Position numbers and translations under genes: made by a program
NCBI GenBank assembly: GCA_002789015.1
Contig: PFSJ01000006.1
Coordinates: 1-41,534 of the forward strand
DNA: 41,534 nt
Direction of reading: 5' to 3'
Source of the DNA: a candidate division WWE3 bacterium CG_4_9_14_0_2_um_filter_35_11
GTDB taxonomy: Bacteria; Patescibacteriota; WWE3; 2-01-FULL-39-13
The notes under the pieces: generated by a model
Database searches by the model: none
Seen by the model: only the letters and a program-made list of their open reading frames with translations
Told to the model about the DNA's origin: nothing
In this document: piece by piece, positions 29,829 through 37,101 of the stretch
Position numbering within the stretch: the stretch's first letter is position 1
Layout of the letters: every line of letters starts with the position of its first letter

Positions 29829-30631
29829 GACAAAAAGGGTAGCCCTGATAATATAAGGGCTACCCTTTTTCGGATTGTCCCTGATATTATATAAAAGTAT
29901 TCTGTCAGAAGTTCTGTAGTCGATAGTATTTTTTGTATTTTTGCTTCTCCGCCTTTACTTGTTTTTAGTAGCTCGATAAAGTCTTTAGCGTTTTTGATTT
30001 CCTTTTCTGATTGTATTTCTGTTACGCCAACACCAATCCCGTGTTTTGAATGATGATCGCTGTTTCCGAATAAATTTCTATTCCATCCATGTTCAGTATT
30101 TTTTTCTTTCAGCGTGTAATGTTTTTTCAACAAAAACTTAGGCATTACTTGAGATTCTCCATTTATAGCTTCAAGCCCAGTGTGTAGCATCTCATTTGGA
30201 AAATTCTTAAAAAACTTCTCGACTGATTCAAATGAAAAAGATCCAATAAAAGGAATTTCCACATGTGGAATTATTATGTATTTATTGTATTTTTCGGCGT
30301 TTTTAATTACTGTTTTAAGATTATTTTTTTCTTCGATGTGAATTGTTTCTGAAAATTCCTTTGCGTCTTTTGGATTATCAAATAAAAAGATTATGTGGCC
30401 CTCCTCTGTTGTGACTTCGATACCCGGAATTCCAATGATTTTTTTACCATCCTTATTTAGTTCGGCAATTTTATTTTCAAATTCATCAATTCCAAATGTT
30501 AAATCGTGGTCCGTAAGGGCAACAACGTCAATTCCGATTTCGAATGCAATATTTGCAATTTCTTTTGGAGAGCATTTTCCGTCGCTATAATAAGAGTGTC
30601 CGTGGAGGTCTGTGATGTACGAATTTTTCAT
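29825..30631 (-). CDS. PHP-domain metal-dependent phosphoesterase
   Basis: A 268-residue PHP phosphoesterase. The metal-binding histidines and acids are in TDLHGHSYYSDGKCSP, VALTDHDLTFG, GIEVTTEEGHIIFL, IIIPHVEIPF and FGNSDHHSKHG; these are the signature positions of PHP enzymes such as YciV/Trpase-type phosphoesterases. Substrate unknown. The last 14 residues (KRVALILSGLP and following) are encoded by the GGGTAGCCC palindrome, so the repeat supplies this protein's C-terminus and at the same time the terminator of the convergent DsbA-like gene, which it overlaps by four bases. Confidence 0.9.
   Translation of the reverse strand: MKNSYITDLHGHSYYSDGKCSPKEIANIAFEIGIDVVALTDHDLTFGIDEFENKIAELNKDGKKIIGIPGIEVTTEEGHIIFLFDNPKDAKEFSETIHIEEKNNLKTVIKNAEKYNKYIIIPHVEIPFIGSFSFESVEKFFKNFPNEMLHTGLEAINGESQVMPKFLLKKHYTLKEKNTEHGWNRNLFGNSDHHSKHGIGVGVTEIQSEKEIKNAKDFIELLKTSKGGEAKIQKILSTTELLTEYFYIISGTIRKRVALILSGLPFLS
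29832..29870. terminator. 15-bp bidirectional terminator made of the GGGTAGCCC palindrome
   Basis: AAAAAGGGTAGCCCT (29832-29846) pairs perfectly with AGGGCTACCCTTTTT (29856-29870), giving a T run on each strand. It separates the convergent DsbA-like and PHP genes and is translated as the C-terminus of the latter. Confidence 0.85.
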
Positions 30632-30683
30632 AAACTAGGTTTTATATTACATCGAAAATTTATTATTTGCTATTCTATCTAGT

Positions 30684-31040
30684 ATGCCTATAAAAGAGTT
30701 TGATCTTAAAGAAAAATATAGTCTTTTAATTAAAGAAACCGTTTTAGAACTTGCGGAAAAATATGGTTATAAATTTAATCGTGTGTTTATTAAAAATCAA
30801 AAAACACGACTTGGAAGCTGCTCTTCTAATATGAATCTGAATTTTAATTGGCAAATTTGTAAGTTTCCAAAACCGGCGATGGAATATGTTATAAAACATG
30901 AATTGGCTCACCTTGTCCATCAAAACCACAAAATGGAATTCTGGAAAGAAGTAGAGAAATTAGATCCGAATTATAAAGATCATCATGCGTGGATAAAACT
31001 CAACGCCCATAAGTATTTAAAATTCGGTAAAATCAAATGA
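30684..31040 (+). CDS. YgjP-like M48/DUF45 metallohydrolase
   Basis: A 118-residue zinc hydrolase of the YgjP/DUF45 family. FIKNQKTRLGSCSSNMNLNF matches the conserved R-x-G-S-C-S motif; the zinc site is VIKHELAHLVHQNHKMEFW (HEXXH plus a third His), followed by LDPNYKDHHAWIK. Related proteins are often fused to or near type I restriction enzymes, but this copy is near envelope genes. Length is shorter than YgjP of E. coli because the N-terminal beta region is trimmed. Its stop overlaps the VanW start by four bases. Confidence 0.9.
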   Translation: MPIKEFDLKEKYSLLIKETVLELAEKYGYKFNRVFIKNQKTRLGSCSSNMNLNFNWQICKFPKPAMEYVIKHELAHLVHQNHKMEFWKEVEKLDPNYKDHHAWIKLNAHKYLKFGKIK

Positions 31041-32800
31041 TGGTTAAAACGGTGATTGGCAATAAAAGAAGTAAATATAAAAAACCAAGCAGGCTATGGA
31101 TCGGTTTATCAATCGTTTATTTTTCTTTAATGATCATTTTCATTTCATATCATGTTTATTTTGCAAAAAGAATAATTCCTGGTGTTTATGTTAACGATTT
31201 ATACGTTGGAGGCATGGATATTGAATCAGCAGTAAAATTTCTTTCTGATAAAAATCCATATGAAAAAAATGACGTTTCTGTTGTGATTAATGGTACTGAC
31301 CCAGTTATTATTAAACCGACGGATATTGATTTTGAGGTTTTATATGTGAAAACCGCAAAGGATGCATTTGGGATAGGCCGCAGTGAAAATTTCACAAAAG
31401 ACTTTTTAAGTAAGCTTTCATTTTTCAATAAGAAAACAAAAATAAAATTTTTGTATGATTTTTCAGCAGATCAAATGCAAAATATGATTAATTCAATCGT
31501 TGAATCAAAAATTGAAACTGTGATAGAACCAAGTTTCCAAATTTCAAAATCAGGCGAATTAATTATTGTTGATGGACAAATAGGACAAGTTTTAGATGAT
31601 AACTTGCAGTCAAAAATAGCTGAAAGCATGTCAGGTAACGATACAGCATTAATAAATATTTCTTCAACTCAGGTTATCCCAAAGTTTTCTAAAGCTGATC
31701 TAGAGTTTCTAGAGCAGAGCGTAATAGACATTACTAACGTTAATTATGATTTAGTATTTGATTCTTATTCGAAGAAATTGACAAAGACAGATTTGTTGAG
31801 CTTTATAGATACAATAAAAGATTCAAGCGGAGTTAGTTTGTCTACAAATGAGAATAATATCTCAAAATTTTTGAATGGTGTTGCAATTGATATTGATAGA
31901 GGGCCAAGGGTTCAGGTTTTAACTGTAAAAGAGGAAAGGGCTTTGGAATTTGTGGCTCCACAAAATGGGCAGAAGCTGAAAATAGAAGAGACCGTTGATG
32001 CAATTAAGTCGGCGATTAACACGAAGACATCAAAAATAGGGCTTGTAGTTGAGGTCACAAAACCACCCGAAAACGAAAACTCATTCGGTGTAAAGGAAAT
32101 TGTTGGTATTGGTAGTTCAAAATTTAAAGGGTCAATTACAGGGAGAATTAAAAATATCGAGTTAGCAGCTTCGCGCGTGAATGGTGTTTTGGTTGCTCCA
32201 GGTGAAATATTTTCATTTAATGACGCAGTTGGAGAAATTAGTTCTAAAACTGGATATTCCACTGCATACATAATAAGCCAAGGGCGTACAGTTTTAGGCG
32301 ATGGTGGAGGAGTTTGCCAAGTTTCAACAACTCTCTTTAGAGCAGCACTAGATGCAGGTCTTCCTATAGTAGAAAGAAACGCGCATTCTTACAGAGTGAG
32401 TTATTATGAACAAGATTCAGCGCCAGGAATTGATGCAACAATTTATAGCCCATCTGTAGATTTACGATTTAAAAATGATACTCCTGGATATATATTAATT
32501 ACATCTGAATTTAGTAGTAAAGATTCTTCTTTAAGTTTTAGCATTTATGGTACAAAAGACGGCCGAGTTGTGGACATGACAACTCCTGTGGTTTTGTCGA
32601 GAACTCGGCCTCCAGCAACTATTTATGAGGAAGATTCAAGTTTGCCTGTTGGCGTTAAAAAACAAGTTGAACATTCGGTCTGGGGAGCCTCTGTGAAGTT
32701 TGATAGGACGGTTAAATCAAAAGATGGTGAAATTATGTATCAAGATACTTTTAAGAGCAATTATAGGCCGTGGGGTGCTGTATATAAGATAGGAGTTTAA
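31037..32800 (+). CDS. VanW-family protein with N-terminal membrane segment
   Basis: A 587-residue envelope protein. The N-terminus has a membrane segment (LWIGLSIVYFSLMIIFISYH), then repeats of a peptidoglycan-binding-like domain, and the VanW domain near residue 370-510: NIELAASRVNGVLVAPGEIF, SFNDAVGEIS, GYSTAYIISQGRTVLGDGGG, VCQVSTTLFRAALDAGLPIV and ERNAHSYRVSYYEQDSAPGI. VanW proteins are linked to vancomycin-type cell-wall operons, but their activity is unknown. It follows the YgjP-like gene with a four-base overlap. A 9-bp inverted repeat (32561-32569 with 32602-32610) lies near the end. The next gene overlaps it convergently by four bases. Confidence 0.93.
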   Translation: MMVKTVIGNKRSKYKKPSRLWIGLSIVYFSLMIIFISYHVYFAKRIIPGVYVNDLYVGGMDIESAVKFLSDKNPYEKNDVSVVINGTDPVIIKPTDIDFEVLYVKTAKDAFGIGRSENFTKDFLSKLSFFNKKTKIKFLYDFSADQMQNMINSIVESKIETVIEPSFQISKSGELIIVDGQIGQVLDDNLQSKIAESMSGNDTALINISSTQVIPKFSKADLEFLEQSVIDITNVNYDLVFDSYSKKLTKTDLLSFIDTIKDSSGVSLSTNENNISKFLNGVAIDIDRGPRVQVLTVKEERALEFVAPQNGQKLKIEETVDAIKSAINTKTSKIGLVVEVTKPPENENSFGVKEIVGIGSSKFKGSITGRIKNIELAASRVNGVLVAPGEIFSFNDAVGEISSKTGYSTAYIISQGRTVLGDGGGVCQVSTTLFRAALDAGLPIVERNAHSYRVSYYEQDSAPGIDATIYSPSVDLRFKNDTPGYILITSEFSSKDSSLSFSIYGTKDGRVVDMTTPVVLSRTRPPATIYEEDSSLPVGVKKQVEHSVWGASVKFDRTVKSKDGEIMYQDTFKSNYRPWGAVYKIGV

Positions 32801-33174
32801 CTCTTGATAGTAACTTTTATTATGTTTTCGGTTATGTCTATTTCTACTTTTTCGTTTTTCTGAAAACTACTTTGGTCATAGAATTTTTTTATCTCATCTT
32901 CTGATTTATCTGATTCTAAGGTTATGAAGGTATTCCCATTTGATGTATCCACACTTACAATTTCAGCTCCAGGCATAATCGGAAACTGGTCTGTTAAGTT
33001 TTTTACTGCAGTGTCAGAAGCCCCTGCTACCAATCCTTCGCTTTTTGAAATTTGTTCATAAACTTTTTCTGATGAATTTTCAAAAAAAGAAGCTGATAAA
33101 TATGCCAGTGTAAAAGGGATTATTAATAATGCTGTTATCAAAAGGTATTTATTTGGATTCATATCTTTAATCAT
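32797..33174 (-). CDS. Small membrane-anchored protein of unknown function
   Basis: A 125-residue protein with a membrane segment near the N-terminus (YLLITALLIIPFTLAYLSA) and a small outside domain: FPIMPGAEIVSVDTSNGNTF, ITLESDKSEDEIKKFY and VEIDITENIIKVTIKS. The motif P-x-x-P-G-A-x-I with a beta strand after it is common to small secreted proteins in these genomes, but I know no function. The start may be ATG 33174 or the ATG four codons later; neither has a strong ribosome site. Confidence 0.65.
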   Translation of the reverse strand: MIKDMNPNKYLLITALLIIPFTLAYLSASFFENSSEKVYEQISKSEGLVAGASDTAVKNLTDQFPIMPGAEIVSVDTSNGNTFITLESDKSEDEIKKFYDQSSFQKNEKVEIDITENIIKVTIKS

Positions 33175-33216
33175 TTGTTTAGATTTCGCTAATTTTTACT
33201 TTGTATATTTAATTCA

Positions 33217-33272
33217 GGTTAGCTAACTAACCAAGATCGGTCAAGGGAAACCACAGAAAGGGAAAGTGTCTG
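33217..33272 (+). promoter_or_regulatory. Leader of the C39-like gene with a small hairpin
   Basis: A perfect 6-bp stem GGTTAG/CTAACC (33217-33232) is followed by purine-rich AAGGGAAACC and GAAAGGGAAAG before the ATG. The latter may serve as a ribosome site. It resembles no riboswitch I can name. Confidence 0.4.
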
Positions 33273-34679
33273 ATGTGTATGCGAAGTGTAGCATCTGTGA
33301 TGTTGGTTGTTCTTGCAGCTTTTCTTCTAGGAACTTTTGATGTTTTTGCAGAGTCAGAAATTCCTTTAGGTGCAACAGTTGTTGATTTCGAAGGGACGTA
33401 TCAAAATGCCAAAGGGATCCTATCGTTCCCAGACGGTGTCGATTTTTTTGATGCGTGGGTGGAAACCGAAGACGTTGTTTTAGAGAATGGATTTTATGCA
33501 AAATCTGGTGATCATCTACTTATGGGGTCGGGAAGATATGGTATCTATGCATATTTCAATCCTGATCTTACGGGAGATGTTTCATCAGCCGGCGGTTTTT
33601 TCTCTGGCGTCGGTGGTGTTCTTACCGCATATGATGAAAACGGAAACGTTTTGAGTGAGTCAAAAACAGCTTGTTGTGATTTTGTTTTGAATCAGAAGCT
33701 GTATGTTGAATCAACCTCGGTTCCGATTTATCTGGTTTTGTTTTCTAGAGAGATCCGTTATTCGAGGCTGTCGATTGACGATTTCTTTTTTGTATCTGAA
33801 AAAGAAGTCTGTAAGCTCGACGTTCCTTTGTATTTGCAAACTGACCCTATTTGGAAGAATGAAAAATATGGCCAAGTTTGGTGGAGTGAAAGAAGTAAGT
33901 ATCGAACAATTGAATATGAAGGTTGTGCTGTTTCGTCAGCCTCTATGGTTCTTTCATATTATGGAGGGAATCAAAACGGTTTTGGCGTAAATCCATCGAG
34001 GCTTAATTCGTGGCTAAGAAGTCAACCTGCTGGCTATGTCGGTGGAAGCGTTAATTGGTTTTCGGTTGCCAGATATGCAAGGGAAGTAATGGGCCTTGAA
34101 CTTTGGTACCGTGGACGTGATAGAAATGATGGAAACCTTCTGTCTGCCAGGCTTTGCTCTGGTGAGCCAATAATACTCGAATTAGTTGGGCATTTTGTTG
34201 TAGCAAAAGGAATCAAAGATGATTCTTGGTCAATTAATGATCCGCTAAACAAAAGCTCTACTTTGAGTGAGTATTATGGCAATTGGTACAAATCGACAAG
34301 AAGGTTTTCAGATCAGCAGAAAGATTCTCGTGGAAGGTTGCAATCTGGATATTTGATTATCAGTTCCGATGCGGAATTCGATTTTCATGTTGTTACTCCA
34401 GAAGACGAGGTTCTTTTTGCACCTGGTGGTGAATTTAGTGATATCGAAATAGATTCACCAATGTCGGGAAAGTATGCCATTGTTTCTGAACAATTTGGAA
34501 TAGATCCGAATGCAAAGATATATATTGCTTCTGGAAATATTTCAGGTCAAGAATCAATGCATACTTTAAGCGCAAAGTCTTACACAGAATTTTATTTTGA
34601 CAGTGCGTCTGATGATTCTGTGAAGATTATTGATTTGGTTTCACGTAATTTGTTTTTGCCTGTAGTAACTAGTAATTAG
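33273..34679 (+). CDS. Secreted C39-like (papain-like) peptidase domain protein
   Basis: A 468-residue secreted protein with signal peptide MLVVLAAFLLGTFDVFAES. An N-terminal beta domain (residues ~25-180) precedes a peptidase C39-like domain: DVPLYLQTDPIWKNEKYG, YEGCAVSSASMVLSYYGG (catalytic Cys), VGGSVNWFSVARYAR, GEPIILELVGHFVVAKGIK (His) and SWSINDPLN (Asp). The third part (residues ~370-468) is beta-rich and ends without anchor. The C39_2 fold can cut peptides or just bind them; the triad here appears complete. The coding sequence is somewhat richer in G+C than its neighbours. It is followed by a strong GC-rich hairpin. Confidence 0.88.
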   Translation: MCMRSVASVMLVVLAAFLLGTFDVFAESEIPLGATVVDFEGTYQNAKGILSFPDGVDFFDAWVETEDVVLENGFYAKSGDHLLMGSGRYGIYAYFNPDLTGDVSSAGGFFSGVGGVLTAYDENGNVLSESKTACCDFVLNQKLYVESTSVPIYLVLFSREIRYSRLSIDDFFFVSEKEVCKLDVPLYLQTDPIWKNEKYGQVWWSERSKYRTIEYEGCAVSSASMVLSYYGGNQNGFGVNPSRLNSWLRSQPAGYVGGSVNWFSVARYAREVMGLELWYRGRDRNDGNLLSARLCSGEPIILELVGHFVVAKGIKDDSWSINDPLNKSSTLSEYYGNWYKSTRRFSDQQKDSRGRLQSGYLIISSDAEFDFHVVTPEDEVLFAPGGEFSDIEIDSPMSGKYAIVSEQFGIDPNAKIYIASGNISGQESMHTLSAKSYTEFYFDSASDDSVKIIDLVSRNLFLPVVTSN

Positions 34680-34700
34680 TTGCCAGGTTTAGACGGGAGG

Positions 34701-34734
34701 GAGCGGTGGCCTAATTGTTTTTAGGCCACCGCTC
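34701..34734. repeat. 14-bp GC-rich hairpin before tgt
   Basis: GAGCGGTGGCCTAA (34701-34714) pairs with TTAGGCCACCGCTC (34721-34734), loop TTGTTT. It has no T run and ends four bases before the tgt -10 box, so it is either an attenuating structure or a block to read-through from the C39-like gene. Confidence 0.9.
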
Positions 34735-34737
34735 GCA

Positions 34738-34743
34738 TACAAT
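34738..34743 (+). promoter_or_regulatory. -10 box for tgt
   Basis: TACAAT ends seven bases before ATG 34751, just after the 14-bp hairpin. Confidence 0.55.
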
Positions 34744-34750
34744 ATCCGCA

Positions 34751-35860
34751 ATGGATATGTTAAAAACTTTCGAAGTTAAGGGAAAAGAAATGCAGTTGCC
34801 TGTGTTTTTTCCTGATGCAACACGGGGTGTTATAAGAAGTATTGATTCTCAAGATCTTAAAAATGCTGGAACTTTAGGACTTATTGTTAATACTTATCAT
34901 TTATTATCTCAACCAGGTCCGAGTGTTTTAAAACATCTTGGTGGAGTCAAGAATTTCATGGGCTGGGATGGATGGATAATTTCTGATTCTGGTGGATTCC
35001 AGATGTTTTCTTTGATTCAAAAAAATAAATCACTCGGAAGCATTACTAAAAACGGTGTTACTTTTCATTTGCATTCAAAAGGAGGAAGAAAGAAATATCA
35101 GATTTCCCCAGAAGAATGTATTCAGATTCAGTTTGATATCAATTCTGATATTATGATTTGTTTAGATTATTTCACGCCGTTTAATGCTAAAGACGATGAG
35201 ATCAAGTTAAGCGTTGATTTGACAATTGAGTGGGCGAAAAGATGTAAAGTCGAATTCGAAAAGCGAGTAAAGGCTCGAAAGTTAACAGAAGAAACTCGTC
35301 CAAAACTTTTTGGTGTTGTTCAAGGTGCTCACAGCAAACCAGAACGTGAAAGGTGTGCGATAGAACTCGAAAAAATCGGTTTTGATGGTTATGGCCTTGG
35401 CGGTTGGGTTTTTAATAATGAAGGAGAACTAGATTTGGATATTATTGAGCATATTTCAAATGTTACGCCAAGCAATAAACCAAGATATGGCCTTGGAGTT
35501 GGAAATCCACAAGGAGTTGTTGATTGTGTAAGATTAGGGTGGGGAATTTTCGATTGTGTTCTTCCAACAAGGGACGCAAGACATAAAAGGCTTTATGTTT
35601 GGGACAAAAATCCAGATGATATAAAAGATATTTTCACTGAGAAAAATTGGTATAGCTATTTATATATATCTCGCGAAAAGTATGTAAGAGATAACGCACC
35701 TATTAGTGAATTTTGCGACTGTCATGCATGTAAAAACTATTCGCGCGGATACTTGCAACATTTATTTACAATCGAAGACACGCTGGCCTTTAGACTTGCA
35801 ACAATCCACAACTTAAGAATGTATTCGATGTTGATGGAAAAGCTTAAAGAGTCGTTTTAA
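34751..35860 (+). CDS. tgt: tRNA-guanine transglycosylase
   Basis: Exchanges guanine at tRNA position 34 for a queuosine precursor. SDSGGFQMFSL has the nucleophile-side aspartate, FDCVLPTRDARH the second catalytic aspartate, and CDCHACKNYSRGYLQHLF is the zinc site (C-x-C-x-x-C...H). FGVVQGAHSK is also typical. The usual GGLAVGE loop reads GGWVFNNEG, an unusual variant of this part. At 369 residues it is full length. I start at ATG 34751, after the hairpin; a longer frame starts inside the hairpin and has no conserved residues. Queuosine pathway partners are not in this window. Confidence 0.93.
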   Translation: MDMLKTFEVKGKEMQLPVFFPDATRGVIRSIDSQDLKNAGTLGLIVNTYHLLSQPGPSVLKHLGGVKNFMGWDGWIISDSGGFQMFSLIQKNKSLGSITKNGVTFHLHSKGGRKKYQISPEECIQIQFDINSDIMICLDYFTPFNAKDDEIKLSVDLTIEWAKRCKVEFEKRVKARKLTEETRPKLFGVVQGAHSKPERERCAIELEKIGFDGYGLGGWVFNNEGELDLDIIEHISNVTPSNKPRYGLGVGNPQGVVDCVRLGWGIFDCVLPTRDARHKRLYVWDKNPDDIKDIFTEKNWYSYLYISREKYVRDNAPISEFCDCHACKNYSRGYLQHLFTIEDTLAFRLATIHNLRMYSMLMEKLKESF

Positions 35861-35861
35861 A

Positions 35862-35938
35862 TGGTGACCCCAGTGGGATTTGGACCCACGATTTCTTGGA
35901 TGAGAACCAAGTGTCCTAGACCGCTAGACGATGGGGCC
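35862..35938 (-). tRNA. tRNA-Glu (anticodon CTC), with an odd T loop
   Basis: On the minus strand the acceptor GGCCCCA pairs with TGGGGTC, discriminator A, CCA encoded. The anticodon arm CTTGG-TTCTCAT-CCAAG gives CTC. The T loop reads TCCAAAT, so position 55, nearly always U (pseudouridine), is C; the T stem GTGGG/CCCAC is perfect. Confidence 0.9.
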
Positions 35939-36081
35939 GTTTTTGCTTGTTTTTACGATTGAAATTATATCAGATTGACATATTTTCTTGATCGTATAAA
36001 ATTACCACAGAAACCGATTTGGTTTTGGTCTTATTGGCAAAGGTGAATTTATTTATCAACCTTTTGCTTTACACATTCTTT

Positions 36082-36127
36082 GTGCAAATAATAATAAGTG
36101 CCCCTAGCGAGGGTTTTATATTTGCAC
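36082..36127. promoter_or_regulatory. Inverted repeat and small hairpin upstream of greA
   Basis: GTGCAAATA (36082-36090) and TATTTGCAC (36119-36127) form a 9-bp inverted repeat enclosing CCCT-AGCG-AGGG and TTTT. It may be a terminator for the region before it or an operator for greA. The stretch 35940-36080 to its left holds nothing else I can name. Confidence 0.5.
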
Positions 36128-36152
36128 TAATAATGTATTAAGATATAAAAAT

Positions 36153-36626
36153 ATGAAAAATGAAAATAATGAAGTCTTCTTAACAAAAGAAGGTTTGAAA
36201 GATTTAAAAGACGAACTAAGTGGTCTAGTAAATGTCCAAAGGATCAAGATATTAGAAGATCTTAAAGCCGCAAGGGCTCTTGGTGACCTTAGCGAAAACG
36301 GTATGTACTCTGCTGCAAAAGATAAGCAGTCATTTTTAGAAGGTAGAATACGAGAACTCGAATCAATATTAAAAAATGCAGTAGTTGTAGAAAAAAATAT
36401 TGGTAAAAATGCAACAATCGATTTAGGCTCGCATGTAACATTAGAGACACAAAAAATAACGGTTAAATATTCAATCGTTGGCGTTGAAGAGGTTAATTTT
36501 AGTGAAAATAAGATTTCACATGAATCCCCACTTGGAAAAGCATTGATTGGAAAGTCTGCAGGGGATATTATAGAAATCGAAGCTCCAATGGGTGCTGTTA
36601 AATATAAAGTATTGGAAGTAAAGTAA
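36153..36626 (+). CDS. greA: Transcription elongation factor GreA, first copy
   Basis: A 157-residue transcript-cleavage factor that enters the RNA polymerase channel to rescue backtracked complexes. The N-terminal coiled coil carries its acidic tip at LGDLSENGMYSAAKDKQSF (D and E at the D-x-x-E positions kept). The C-terminal FKBP-like domain shows VKYSIVGVEEV and ISHESPLGKALIGKSAGD. It is full length. The second greA starts seven bases after its stop, and the pair is followed by two M49-like genes in the same direction, suggesting a single operon. Confidence 0.93.
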   Translation: MKNENNEVFLTKEGLKDLKDELSGLVNVQRIKILEDLKAARALGDLSENGMYSAAKDKQSFLEGRIRELESILKNAVVVEKNIGKNATIDLGSHVTLETQKITVKYSIVGVEEVNFSENKISHESPLGKALIGKSAGDIIEIEAPMGAVKYKVLEVK

Positions 36627-36632
36627 AGCACA

Positions 36633-37097
36633 ATGGTCGAAAAAATTTACCTGACCGAACTAGGACAAAAAAAATTAAAAGAAGAGCTACATAACCTTAG
36701 GGAAGTAGCCAGAGCAGAAATAGCAACAAAAATAAAAGACGCGAGAGACCTAGGAGATGTTTTAGAAAATACAGTATATGACTCTACTTTAGATGAACAA
36801 GCTTACATCGAAGGTCGAATTAGTGAAATAGAATCCACATTAGCAAATTCAGACATAATTTCAGATAAGAATATTTCAGTTGATATAGTAGGGGTTGGAA
36901 GCGTTGTCGTTGTCGAATCAGATGGAAATATCGATGAATTTGCGATTGTTGGAAGCGCCGAAGCTGATCCAATGAAAAGACATATTTCAAACGAATCGCC
37001 AGTAGGAAAGGCATTAATTGGGGCAAGGAAAAATCAACTTGTCGAAGTTAAAACACCAATCTTTACTGTTATTTATAAAGTAATTGATATAAAATAA
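36633..37097 (+). CDS. GreA/GreB-family factor, second copy in tandem
   Basis: A 154-residue paralog of the previous gene. The tip here is LGDVLENTVYDSTLDEQAYI: the two acidic residues stay (D and E) but the usual SEN is LEN. The C-terminal domain contains EFAIVGSAEAD and ISNESPVGKALIGARKNQ. Identity to the first copy is limited, so this is an old duplication or a separate acquisition. It may serve a different polymerase state or regulate the first one; nothing more can be said. It precedes the M49-like gene by four bases, so translation is likely coupled. Confidence 0.9.
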   Translation: MVEKIYLTELGQKKLKEELHNLREVARAEIATKIKDARDLGDVLENTVYDSTLDEQAYIEGRISEIESTLANSDIISDKNISVDIVGVGSVVVVESDGNIDEFAIVGSAEADPMKRHISNESPVGKALIGARKNQLVEVKTPIFTVIYKVIDIK

Positions 37098-37101
37098 GTT
37101 T

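Noticed and set aside
33209-33272. c-di-GMP or other riboswitch before the C39-like gene, suggested by GGGAAACC and the GGDEF protein
   Set aside because: The conserved core of the known c-di-GMP aptamers is not present; only a 6-bp hairpin and purine-rich sequence are seen.
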